A stretch of 13,732 nucleotides of DNA from CAZDSS01 sp964508185 (GTDB lineage: Bacteria > Pseudomonadota > Alphaproteobacteria > Sphingomonadales > Govanellaceae): assembly GCA_964508185.1 (NCBI GenBank), contig CAZDSS010000067.1:1-13732 (forward strand), read 5' to 3'. Numbering within the stretch: the first letter of the stretch is position 1; the number at the start of each line of letters is the position of its first letter. Both the position numbers and the translations under genes were made by a program. Under the pieces are notes generated by a model. It was not told where the DNA came from and did not search any database. It saw only the letters and a program-made list of their open reading frames with translations. This document shows, in pieces, positions 6,985-13,732 of the stretch.

Positions 6985-7024
6985 TTGACAAGCTCTTGCG
7001 CCCTTATATCCTACTAACTCGATA
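6985..7024 (+). promoter_or_regulatory. Probable promoter of the receptor operon, with imperfect dyad
   Basis: A perfect -35 TTGACA (6985-6990) is followed after 16 nt by TATCCT (7007-7012), a 4/6 match to the -10. Overlapping the -10 and extending downstream is an imperfect dyad, CTAC-N7-ATAG, within the stretch CTACTAACTCGATAGAG. Its position suits an Rrf2 operator, but I know no consensus that it matches closely. A GGCC-GAA-GGCC inverted repeat lies just upstream of the -35 (6973-6983). Confidence 0.5.
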
Positions 7025-7051
7025 GAGATTACGGACATTAAGGGGGTAACG

Positions 7052-9220
7052 GTGTTGTATCCTGTAGCGGGCCGCGCGCATCGCGGCATTTTTTTGTCCC
7101 GGGCGAGCCTCCTCGCCCTTGTTCTCTCTGGCGTCGCGACGGGCGTCGCACTCGCCGAGGCCATCCCCTCGGCGGAAGCGGTCGAGCTCCTCACGGTGAC
7201 GGCCCAGCGCCGGCAGTCGGCGCTGATGCACACGCCCGTCGCGGTCAACGCGGTGACCTCCGCCGTGCTCGAGGAGCAGGCGGTGCGCCGCATCAACGAC
7301 CTTGCGGGCCTGGCCGCGGGGGTCAACATCCCGAACCAGACCCTTGCCAATCAGGCGATCTTCATCCGCGGCGTCGGCACGGCGATCGCGAGCGCCAATC
7401 CATCGGTCGGCGTCTATATCGACGAGGTCTACATCCCCCGTCCTTTCGGCGTCGGCTGGTACGGGAGCCTGCCCGATATCGAGCAGGTGGAAATCCTGCA
7501 CGGGCCGCAGGGGACGCTCTATGGCCAGAGCAGCAGCGCGGGCGCCCTCAAGATCAATTCGCGCCGCCCGACCGACGAGGTCCGCGGCCTCATCGAGGCC
7601 GGGATCGGCAACGACAATTCGTACGAGACCCGCGCCTATCTTTCGGGCGGGATTCTGCCGGGCGTGCTCGCGGGCAGCATCGCGACCGCCTACGTCCATC
7701 GCGGCGGGCCGGACGACAATCCCCATCTCGGCCGCAAGGTGGGCGAGATCGACAATCTGCAGATCCGCGGGATCCTGAGCTACACGCCGTCGGACCGGTT
7801 CGATGCCAGGCTTTCCGCCGACTACATGAGGGACCGCGGCGAGTATCGCACGGCCGCGCCCATCAACCGACTGGACGGGGGCCTTCGCGTCACCTTCTCG
7901 GACATCGATCCGAGCCAGCCCTATGACGGTCTCGGCGCCAATCTGCAGCTCGGCTACGAGCTCACCGACAACATCACCCTGCGCTCGATCACGGCGGTGC
8001 GCGGTTTCGAGACCACGACGCCCGTGGACAGCGACGGCCTGCCCGAATTCATCTCGGGCTTCGTGCGCAATGTGGACCAGCGCCAGTATTCCCAGGAGCT
8101 CCAGCTCCTCGGCGATTTCGGGCGCCTCGACCTCACCTCGGGGATCGTCCTCTACCAGGAAAATCTCACCACCGACCGCTGGTCCTGGCGGCAGAACACC
8201 TTCAGCTACATCAAGAGCCGGAACGTGGCGAAGAACGCCGGGATATACCTGCAGGCTGACTACGATCTCACGGACAGGCTCACCGCCACCGCCGGCATCC
8301 GCCTCAGCGTCGAGCGGCGCGAGATGGACAGCTTCGCCCGCCAGAGCAACGCGAACGGCGATTTGCTCGGCTACATCTATGAGCTTGAAGGGCTGCATGA
8401 GACCTATCATGCGGCGCTGCCCAAGGCCGCCCTCTCCTACCAGTGGACGCCCAACTTCCTGTCCTATGTGAGCTTCGGCGTTGGCCAGACCACGGGCGGC
8501 TTCAACCAGGCGGCGCCGACGGCGACGGTCGCGAGCATCCCGGTGGATCCCGAGAAGGTGCTGGCCTACGAGTTCGGCAACAAGCTCACCTTCCTCGGCG
8601 GCCGCGCCTATGCCACCGCGACGTTCTACTACAACGACTATCGCGATTATCAGGCGTCCATCGCCAACCCGATCCTCAACGGGCAGGTGCAGTCGGGCAC
8701 CATCGTGGTGAATGCGGGCGACGCCACCATCTACGGCGCCGAATTCGAACTCGGCGGCAAGGTGACGCCGCGTCTTGACGCCCGCCTGTCCGTGTCGCTC
8801 CTCAGCAGCGAGTTCGACAGCTTCCTCAATCCGACGGGGGCTGCCAACACGGACTATGTGGGGCAGGATCTCGCCTTCGCGCCGGAATTCACCATCGGCG
8901 GCAGCGCCACCTATACCCATCCGCTGGCGAACGGCGGCGAGCTTCGCATCAACGCCTCGGTGCAGCATGAGGCGAGCTCGTATTCCGAGATCACCACGGT
9001 GCGCGAGCTCACCAAGTTCCCGCGCCAGACCTACGTCAACGGCAGCATCGCCTACACGACGCCGGGCGGCGACTGGACCTTCTCGCTCACCGCCAAGAAC
9101 CTTCTGGACAAGGATTACCGGCTTCCCGTGGCCGGCGGCTATTCGCCCGCCGGCGGCTATCTCGGCTTCATCTCCAACTATCCGCGACAGGTCGTCTTCC
9201 GCGTTCGCCACGATTTCTGA
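7052..9220 (+). CDS. TonB-dependent outer-membrane receptor
   Basis: A 722-residue receptor. An N-terminal signal peptide with a hydrophobic core (LLALVLSGVATGVALA) is probably cleaved after A35. A TonB-box-like ELLTVTA (45-51) is followed by the plug domain (about 55-172), with FIRGVGT (104-110), VGVYIDEVYIPR and the very typical VEILHGPQGTLYG (146-158). A C-terminal 22-strand barrel region follows and ends in phenylalanine (FRVRHDF), as barrel assembly requires. The GTG start at 7052 has AGGGGG 5 nt upstream. It is the first gene of an operon with two flavin monooxygenases and a PrpD-family protein, so it should import the substrate or a metal complex of it, powered by TonB-ExbBD encoded elsewhere. 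The ligand is not predictable from sequence. The length is normal and no frameshift is seen. Confidence 0.95.
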   Translation: MLYPVAGRAHRGIFLSRASLLALVLSGVATGVALAEAIPSAEAVELLTVTAQRRQSALMHTPVAVNAVTSAVLEEQAVRRINDLAGLAAGVNIPNQTLANQAIFIRGVGTAIASANPSVGVYIDEVYIPRPFGVGWYGSLPDIEQVEILHGPQGTLYGQSSSAGALKINSRRPTDEVRGLIEAGIGNDNSYETRAYLSGGILPGVLAGSIATAYVHRGGPDDNPHLGRKVGEIDNLQIRGILSYTPSDRFDARLSADYMRDRGEYRTAAPINRLDGGLRVTFSDIDPSQPYDGLGANLQLGYELTDNITLRSITAVRGFETTTPVDSDGLPEFISGFVRNVDQRQYSQELQLLGDFGRLDLTSGIVLYQENLTTDRWSWRQNTFSYIKSRNVAKNAGIYLQADYDLTDRLTATAGIRLSVERREMDSFARQSNANGDLLGYIYELEGLHETYHAALPKAALSYQWTPNFLSYVSFGVGQTTGGFNQAAPTATVASIPVDPEKVLAYEFGNKLTFLGGRAYATATFYYNDYRDYQASIANPILNGQVQSGTIVVNAGDATIYGAEFELGGKVTPRLDARLSVSLLSSEFDSFLNPTGAANTDYVGQDLAFAPEFTIGGSATYTHPLANGGELRINASVQHEASSYSEITTVRELTKFPRQTYVNGSIAYTTPGGDWTFSLTAKNLLDKDYRLPVAGGYSPAGGYLGFISNYPRQVVFRVRHDF

Positions 9221-9254
9221 TCGCGCGGAGCATCAAGAGCAAGGAATACAGAAC

Positions 9255-10409
9255 ATGAGCGTCATCGACCTTCACGAGCGGATCGAGCGGCTGGAACAGC
9301 TCGCCGTCACCACCTTCCGCGAGCGCGCGCTGCGCGACGAGGAAGAAGGCCGTTTTCCCGTGGAAAATCTTCGCGACATTCACGAGCTCGGGCTGCTGCA
9401 TGTGGCGGCCGAACCCGAGAACGGCGGCTATGGCGGGCATCTCCTGGGCGAGCGGCCGGAGCTCTTCCTCGACATCCTGCGCCGCATCGCGCGCGGCGAC
9501 GGGGCGACCGCCCATTGCTATCAGCTCCACAACCACACCCTCTGGACCCTCGAAGGCGTCGGCACGCCGGAGCAGAAGGAACGCTTCGTGCGGAAACTGA
9601 CGCGGGGGTTTGCGGTGTCCGCCTCCGTCGGCAGCGAGCCGGGCCGCGTCAACATGTACGAGATGAAGACCCGCGCCCGCCGCGTGGATGGCGGCTGGAT
9701 CGTGAACGGGGTCAAGAACTTCGTCACCAACGGCGAATTCTCGGACGTGGTCATCGTGGTGGTGGCGGTCGAAGGCGTCGACAATCCGCTGGACGCCCAC
9801 ATGATGGTGATCCTTGAGCCCGACATGCCCGGCCAGACCTGGGACGACGGCTGGTATCAGCCGAACGGCATGCGCAATGCGCGAAGCCCGTTGCTTACGC
9901 TCAAGGACGTGTTCGTGCCGGACAGCCATGTGCTCGGCGCGCCGGGGACCTATCCCAGGCAGCGCTGGCAGGGCCGGTTCCATCTGGGCTTCGCCGCCAA
10001 CTATCTCGGCAGCGCCGAAGGCCTGTTCGACTGGTATCTGGAATATGCGAAAAGCCGCGGCCGCACGTCGAACCCCCTCGTGCAGCTCCGCACCGGCGAG
10101 ATGCGCATGCAGCTTGATGCCGCCGCCGCGCTGTTCGATCGCGCGGTCCGGAGCTGGAAGAACGGCAAGGTGGTGGATGCGGAGCTCATCTCCATGAGCG
10201 CCAAGAGCACGGCGGCCCATGCCGCGCTCAATGTGGCGCGGGGCGTGCTGTTCGCCGCGGGGGCCTCGGCCCAGTTCCAGGAGCATCCGTTCGGCTATTT
10301 CGTCCGCAATATCGAGATGCACTGCGTCCATGCGGGCCATGACCGCACGGCCCAGATCATCGGCCAGGCGGCGCTCGGCGAACAGTTCGACTCCACCCTG
10401 CAGCGTTGA
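9255..10409 (+). CDS. Acyl-CoA dehydrogenase-fold flavin monooxygenase (DszC/SfnB-like)
   Basis: A 384-residue flavoprotein with the three acyl-CoA dehydrogenase domains: N-terminal helices (about 10-115), middle beta domain (about 116-225) and C-terminal helical bundle (about 235-384). In the flavin-contacting region GFAVSASVGSEPGR (118-131) differs from the acyl-CoA dehydrogenase pattern, and NGVKNFVTNGEFSD is as in the DszC/SfnB group, whose members use reduced flavin and O2 to oxidise sulfur or nitrogen. AAGGAA 8 nt upstream supports ATG at 9255. It follows the receptor by 34 nt and precedes the DszA-like gene by 26 nt, so they are co-transcribed. The likely role is the first oxygenation of the imported compound. 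A genuine acyl-CoA dehydrogenase is possible but less likely given the neighbour. It needs a reduced-flavin supply that is not encoded in this window. Confidence 0.82.
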   Translation: MSVIDLHERIERLEQLAVTTFRERALRDEEEGRFPVENLRDIHELGLLHVAAEPENGGYGGHLLGERPELFLDILRRIARGDGATAHCYQLHNHTLWTLEGVGTPEQKERFVRKLTRGFAVSASVGSEPGRVNMYEMKTRARRVDGGWIVNGVKNFVTNGEFSDVVIVVVAVEGVDNPLDAHMMVILEPDMPGQTWDDGWYQPNGMRNARSPLLTLKDVFVPDSHVLGAPGTYPRQRWQGRFHLGFAANYLGSAEGLFDWYLEYAKSRGRTSNPLVQLRTGEMRMQLDAAAALFDRAVRSWKNGKVVDAELISMSAKSTAAHAALNVARGVLFAAGASAQFQEHPFGYFVRNIEMHCVHAGHDRTAQIIGQAALGEQFDSTLQR

Positions 10410-10435
10410 CGGATTTCTTGACGGACCAGTGATCC

Positions 10436-11749
10436 ATGCATCTCGGACTTTTCTTCATCGGCACCGGCCATCACGTGTCCGGCTGGCGCCATCCCGCGAC
10501 GCCCGTCGATGGCGACGTCAATATCGACTATCACATCGATGTCGCCCGAAAGGCGGAGCAGGCGGGCTTCGATTTCCTGTTCATCGCCGATTCCTCGGCC
10601 ATGCGCGGGGCCAATGACGTCGAGGCGCTGAGCCGCACCTCGCGGGCGATCGCGCTGGAGCCGCTGACGACCCTCGGCGCCCTTGCGGTCGCAACGTCGA
10701 GGCTCGGCTTCATCGCGACCATCACCACGAGCTACAACGAGCCCTACAACCTCGCCCGGCAGCTCGCGTCGCTGGATCACATCAGCAAGGGCCGCATCGG
10801 CTGGAACGTGGTGACCTCCAACAACGAGGCAGAGGCGCTGAATTTCAGCCGCACCAGCCACTATTCCCATTCCGACCGCTATGCCCGGGCGCGGGAATTC
10901 ATCGAGGTGGCGCGCGGGCTGTGGGACAGCTTCGACGACGACGCCTTCGTGGGGGACAAGGAAGAAGGCCGCTTCTTCCGGCCCGACGGTCTCCATCGCC
11001 TCGATCACAAGGGCGAACATTTCGCCGTGGCCGGGCCGCTCACCCTGCCGCGCCCGCCCCAGGGGCATCCCGTCATCGTGCAGGCGGGGTCCTCCGAGAC
11101 CGGCCGCGACCTAGCGGCGCAAAGCGCGGACGTGGTCTTTACCGCCCAGCAGACGGTGGAAGGGGCGCGGGCGTTCTATGCCGATCTCAAGGGCCGCATG
11201 GCGGCCTATGGCCGCAAGCCCGAGACGCTGAAGATCATGCCGGGCTTCGCCCCCATCGTTGGCCGCACGCAGGAGGAGGCGGAAGCCAGGTTCCGCGAGG
11301 TGCAGTCCTATGTCCTGCCGGAAGTGGGCCTCTCCACCCTGCAGAACACCCTGGGCGGCGCCGATCTCAGCGCCTATCCCCTTGACGGGCCGGTGCCGGA
11401 GCTTCCCGTCACCAACGGGCCGCGCAGCCGCCAGCAGCTCATCCTTGAAAATGCGCGCCGGCGCGGAATCACGCTCCGCGAGCTCTGCCTCGAGGTGGTG
11501 GTCGCCCGCGGGCATTTCAGCATCGTCGGCACGCCCGAGCGCATCGCCGACGAGATGCAGCTCTGGGTCGAGACCGGGGCGGCCGACGGTTTCAACGTCA
11601 TGCCGCAGGTCATGCCCACGGGCCTTGACGACTTCATCGAGCTGGTGATCCCCGAACTCCGCCGCCGCGGCCTGTTCCGGGATGGTTATGCGGGGACCAC
11701 CTTACGCGACAATCTGGGCCTCGCGCGGCCGGCGCCGCGGCGGCCGTGA
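10436..11749 (+). CDS. LLM-class flavin-dependent monooxygenase (NtaA/SnaA/DszA/SoxA family)
   Basis: A 437-residue bacterial luciferase-like TIM-barrel monooxygenase. The N-terminus MHLGLFFIGTGHHVSGWRHP and the segments YHIDVARKAEQAGFDFLFIA and TSYNEPYNLARQLASLDHIS (98-117), followed by KGRIGWNVVTS, define the NtaA/SnaA/DszA/SoxA group rather than SsuD. Members use FMNH2 from a separate reductase to cleave C-S or C-N bonds in dibenzothiophene sulfone, nitrilotriacetate, EDTA and related compounds. Its start is 26 nt after the DszC-like gene, and its stop overlaps the PrpD gene start by 4 nt (GTGA). Pairing with a DszC-like protein suggests a two-step oxygenation. The ribosome site is weak. 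The family is certain; the substrate is unknown. Confidence 0.93.
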   Translation: MHLGLFFIGTGHHVSGWRHPATPVDGDVNIDYHIDVARKAEQAGFDFLFIADSSAMRGANDVEALSRTSRAIALEPLTTLGALAVATSRLGFIATITTSYNEPYNLARQLASLDHISKGRIGWNVVTSNNEAEALNFSRTSHYSHSDRYARAREFIEVARGLWDSFDDDAFVGDKEEGRFFRPDGLHRLDHKGEHFAVAGPLTLPRPPQGHPVIVQAGSSETGRDLAAQSADVVFTAQQTVEGARAFYADLKGRMAAYGRKPETLKIMPGFAPIVGRTQEEAEARFREVQSYVLPEVGLSTLQNTLGGADLSAYPLDGPVPELPVTNGPRSRQQLILENARRRGITLRELCLEVVVARGHFSIVGTPERIADEMQLWVETGAADGFNVMPQVMPTGLDDFIELVIPELRRRGLFRDGYAGTTLRDNLGLARPAPRRP

Positions 11750-13083
11750 CCATATCCGCCGTCCTCGCCGCATTCACGCGCGAGACGCGGTTCGAAGATC
11801 TGCCGGGCGCGGTGATCGACCACGCCCGGCGATCGATCGTGGACCTGCTGGCGGTGGCGCTCGCCGGAAGCCGCAGCCCTCATCTCGCCCCCGTCCTTCG
11901 CCTGCTGCGGGCCGAGGGGGCGGGGCGTGCGCGCATCTGGGCTCACGGGGACCGCATCGCGCCGCGGGAAGCCGCGTTCTACAACGCCCTTTGCGCGGCG
12001 GCCCTTGATTACGACAGCGTCGTCGGCAGCGCGCATGCCGATCTCGTGGTATGGCCCACGGCGCTTGCCCTTGCGGGTGCGCGGAAGGTTTCAGGACGGG
12101 ATCTGATCGTCGCCCACGCAATCGGCAGCGAGATCATCGCGCGCCTTGCCGCCGCCATGCGCGGGCCGCGGAAAGGGTGGTCGCCCACGGCCATATTCGG
12201 GCCGTTCGGGGCGGCTGCGGCGGCGGCGCGGATACTGGGTCTTGATGCTGGCGGGGTGGTGCAGGCTCTGGGTCTTGCGCTCACCCAGGCGGCGGGAACG
12301 CAGCAGGCCCATCTTGAACAGGTGCTGGCGAAAAGCGCCCAGGCCGCCTTCGCCGCGCGGGCCGGTCTGTTCGCGGCGGAGCTTGCGGGGGCGGGTCTCA
12401 CCGCGCCGCGCGAGGCCATTGAAGGAAGCTTCGGCCTCGCCGCCGCATACCAGGATCTGGACTTCGACCGGCTGGTGGAAGGGCTGGGGCGGGACTGGCT
12501 GATCCTTGGGACGGTGTTCAAGAAATACCCCGTCTGCGCCTGCAGCCATGCCCTGATCGATACCATGATCGCGGTCGCCGAACGCCACGCCATCCGGGCT
12601 ACGGACGTTGCCGAGCTGCGGGCGGTGGTGACGCCCATGATCGGCCGCCTGGTGGGCGGCCCCTTCGCCCCCCGTGGAAATCCGCGCGTGACCGCCCAGT
12701 TCAGCCTCAGATACGGCCTCGCCTGCGCCGTCCTGCGCCGCGGCCTCACCCTTGACGATCTGGAACCCGAACGGGTGACCGATCCCGCGATTGCGGAGCT
12801 TGCCGGCCGTATCACCGTTACCGTCGATGACGCCCGGACCGGCGACTATGGGCCGTCCGACCTTCATGTGCGGCTGCTTGATGGCAGGGTGGTGGAGACG
12901 CTGGCCCACATCATGCCCGGAAGCCCGGCGCGTCCGCTCGATCCCGCGGAACGCGCCGACAAGTACCGCGACTGCCTGCGGGGGTTCGATGTGGATCCCG
13001 CCGCCCTCGAGGACTGGGCCGGGCGGCTTCCCGATCTGGACGATGCGGATGCCGCCTGGCCGCTTCACATGATTCCGGCCTGA
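11746..13083 (+). CDS. MmgE/PrpD family protein
   Basis: A 445-residue protein of the 2-methylcitrate dehydratase/cis-aconitate decarboxylase/iminodisuccinate epimerase family. The N-terminal helical domain contains FYNALCAAALDYDSV (78-92) and the AHADLVVWPTALALA stretch (96-110). The second domain follows the family motif FKKYPVCACSHALID (258-272), where substrate-binding lysine and histidine residues usually lie. The family's first conserved aspartate pair appears here as D88-Y-D90, so active-site details may differ. GTG at 11746 overlaps the previous stop (GTGA), indicating translational coupling, so it probably acts on the product of the monooxygenases. Methylcitrate-cycle function is unlikely because prpB, prpC and prpE are not adjacent. 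Dehydration, decarboxylation or epimerisation are all possible. Confidence 0.9.
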   Translation: MTISAVLAAFTRETRFEDLPGAVIDHARRSIVDLLAVALAGSRSPHLAPVLRLLRAEGAGRARIWAHGDRIAPREAAFYNALCAAALDYDSVVGSAHADLVVWPTALALAGARKVSGRDLIVAHAIGSEIIARLAAAMRGPRKGWSPTAIFGPFGAAAAAARILGLDAGGVVQALGLALTQAAGTQQAHLEQVLAKSAQAAFAARAGLFAAELAGAGLTAPREAIEGSFGLAAAYQDLDFDRLVEGLGRDWLILGTVFKKYPVCACSHALIDTMIAVAERHAIRATDVAELRAVVTPMIGRLVGGPFAPRGNPRVTAQFSLRYGLACAVLRRGLTLDDLEPERVTDPAIAELAGRITVTVDDARTGDYGPSDLHVRLLDGRVVETLAHIMPGSPARPLDPAERADKYRDCLRGFDVDPAALEDWAGRLPDLDDADAAWPLHMIPA

Positions 13084-13098
13084 CCCCCTTACAGGGTC
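13082..13098. terminator. Small convergent hairpin between stop codons
   Basis: GACCC (13082-13086) pairs with GGGTC (13094-13098) around a 7-nt loop. The TGA of the PrpD gene (13081-13083) and the TAA of the convergent gene (13091-13089, minus) both lie within it. There is no T run, so termination would be weak or need other factors. Confidence 0.3.
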
Positions 13099-13732
13099 GA
13101 GGGGTGAAACAGCTCCGCCGGGTCGAACGGGGCATCGATCAGGCGCTGGTCCACCATGTCGGCGATGAAATCCCGAAGGTTCGCCAGATTGGCGGCAAGG
13201 CCCGACGGCCAGGGATCGGACCCGAAGCGGCGCTTGCGCTCCTGCAGTTCTGCGGCGAGCGCCGGGAACAGGGTATAGGCCGGATCGTCATAGGCCTTCG
13301 CGGCGATCCGCTTCGCTTCTTCCCACGCTTCCACGAGATAGGTGCCGAGCGCCGGGTGGCGCGCGATGCTGTCCTCGCGGATCGCCATCACATGCATGAT
13401 GGGGAAATAGCCGCGCCGCGTGAAATAGTCCGCGCTTTCGCTCAAAGAGTCGGCGAACAGCGGGCGGATGACGCCCTCCGCAAGCAGGGCCGGCGGGGGA
13501 AAGGGATCGATCATGGCATTGAGATCGTCGGTCGCCATCATGTCGGCGATGGTCCAGCCGTCGGGGATGGGATCGACCCTGACGCCCTCGGCGCCCGCCC
13601 AGGGGATGGTCTCGGATTCCCGGGTGAACCAGTGTATGTCGCGCCAGGGAAGGCCATAGTCCCGCTGCAGATCCCCCTTGGCCTGGACGGACAGGGTCAC
13701 CTGAAAGGCGCGGATCGCGATGCTGCCGCCCG
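13089..13732 (-). CDS. 4,5-dihydroxyphthalate decarboxylase-like protein, periplasmic-binding fold (partial)
   Basis: The C-terminal 213 residues of a gene whose 5' end lies beyond the window: the frame stays open to position 13732. Matches from family memory include DYGLPWRDIHWFTRE, IADMMATDDLNAMI, the hallmark YFTRRGYFPIMHVMAIRED, and the C-terminal LRDFIADMVDQRLID followed by AELFHPS. These mark the Pht5 group, which shares the type II periplasmic-binding fold with NMT1/SsuA-like proteins and with the desulfinase DszB. A signal peptide cannot be judged because the N-terminus is missing. It converges on the PrpD gene with only 5 nt between stops. It may be an enzyme or a solute-binding protein for the compound handled by the neighbouring operon. 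An internal GTG at 13700 should not be taken as the start. Confidence 0.78.
   Translation of the reverse strand, partial: GGSIAIRAFQVTLSVQAKGDLQRDYGLPWRDIHWFTRESETIPWAGAEGVRVDPIPDGWTIADMMATDDLNAMIDPFPPPALLAEGVIRPLFADSLSESADYFTRRGYFPIMHVMAIREDSIARHPALGTYLVEAWEEAKRIAAKAYDDPAYTLFPALAAELQERKRRFGSDPWPSGLAANLANLRDFIADMVDQRLIDAPFDPAELFHPSTL

Noticed and set aside
7004..9211. 735-codon minus strand open frame opposite the TonB receptor
   Set aside because: The + frame has a signal peptide, TonB box, plug motifs and terminal phenylalanine. The minus frame is an antisense shadow.
8775..9254. N-terminal extension of the acyl-CoA-dehydrogenase-like frame into the receptor gene
   Set aside because: The family domain begins at ATG 9255 with a good ribosome site. 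The 160 codons before it are arginine/serine/proline-rich out-of-frame receptor sequence.
11746..13083. Methylcitrate-cycle PrpD
   Set aside because: None of the other prp genes is present and the gene is translationally coupled to a monooxygenase, so a propionate role is unlikely.

Overview
The window comes from a high-GC alphaproteobacterium. This rests on the 5S and 23S sequences, the rRNA operon ending 23S-5S-tRNA-fMet, and an initiator tRNA with an A-U pair at the first of the three usual G-C anticodon-stem positions. I cannot name the genus from sequence alone. Using a TonB-dependent receptor for nutrient uptake is compatible with several alphaproteobacterial orders.

Layout. Positions 1-640 are the distal end of an rRNA operon on the + strand: 3' end of 23S, 5S flanked by an 8-bp processing stem, initiator tRNA, and a terminator that works in both directions. 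Positions 656-5137 form a minus-strand unit that converges on the rRNA operon. In transcription order it holds a TetR-family regulator, an ethanolamine-permease-like APC transporter, a class III PLP enzyme of the ethanolamine-phosphate phospho-lyase (AGXT2L1) type, and an APH-fold small-molecule kinase. The last three genes are tightly coupled (4-nt overlap, then 1-nt gap). Two related 18-bp dyads, one over the tetR promoter and one over the permease promoter, tie the regulator to the operon. The likely job is import, phosphorylation and phospho-lyase cleavage of ethanolamine or a similar amino alcohol.

Positions 5304-6304 (+) hold a small KTSC-domain protein and a HEPN-like protein with an R-x4-H motif. 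Their function is not recognised beyond the domains.

Positions 6445-13083 (+) hold an Rrf2-family regulator with four cysteines, then after a promoter region a four-gene operon: TonB-dependent receptor, DszC/SfnB-like flavoprotein of the acyl-CoA dehydrogenase fold, DszA/NtaA-like flavin-dependent monooxygenase, and a MmgE/PrpD-family protein. A convergent minus-strand gene, cut by the window end, encodes a 4,5-dihydroxyphthalate decarboxylase-like protein with a periplasmic-binding fold. The best reading is scavenging of an organosulfur compound, taken up through the outer membrane and opened by two flavin monooxygenases under an Fe-S or sulfur-responsive regulator. Degradation of a metal-chelating aminopolycarboxylate is a real alternative.

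The two candidates for an under-described system are the TetR-controlled permease/phospho-lyase/kinase cassette and the receptor/DszC-like/DszA-like/PrpD operon. No transposase, integrase, CRISPR array or clear pseudogene was seen.
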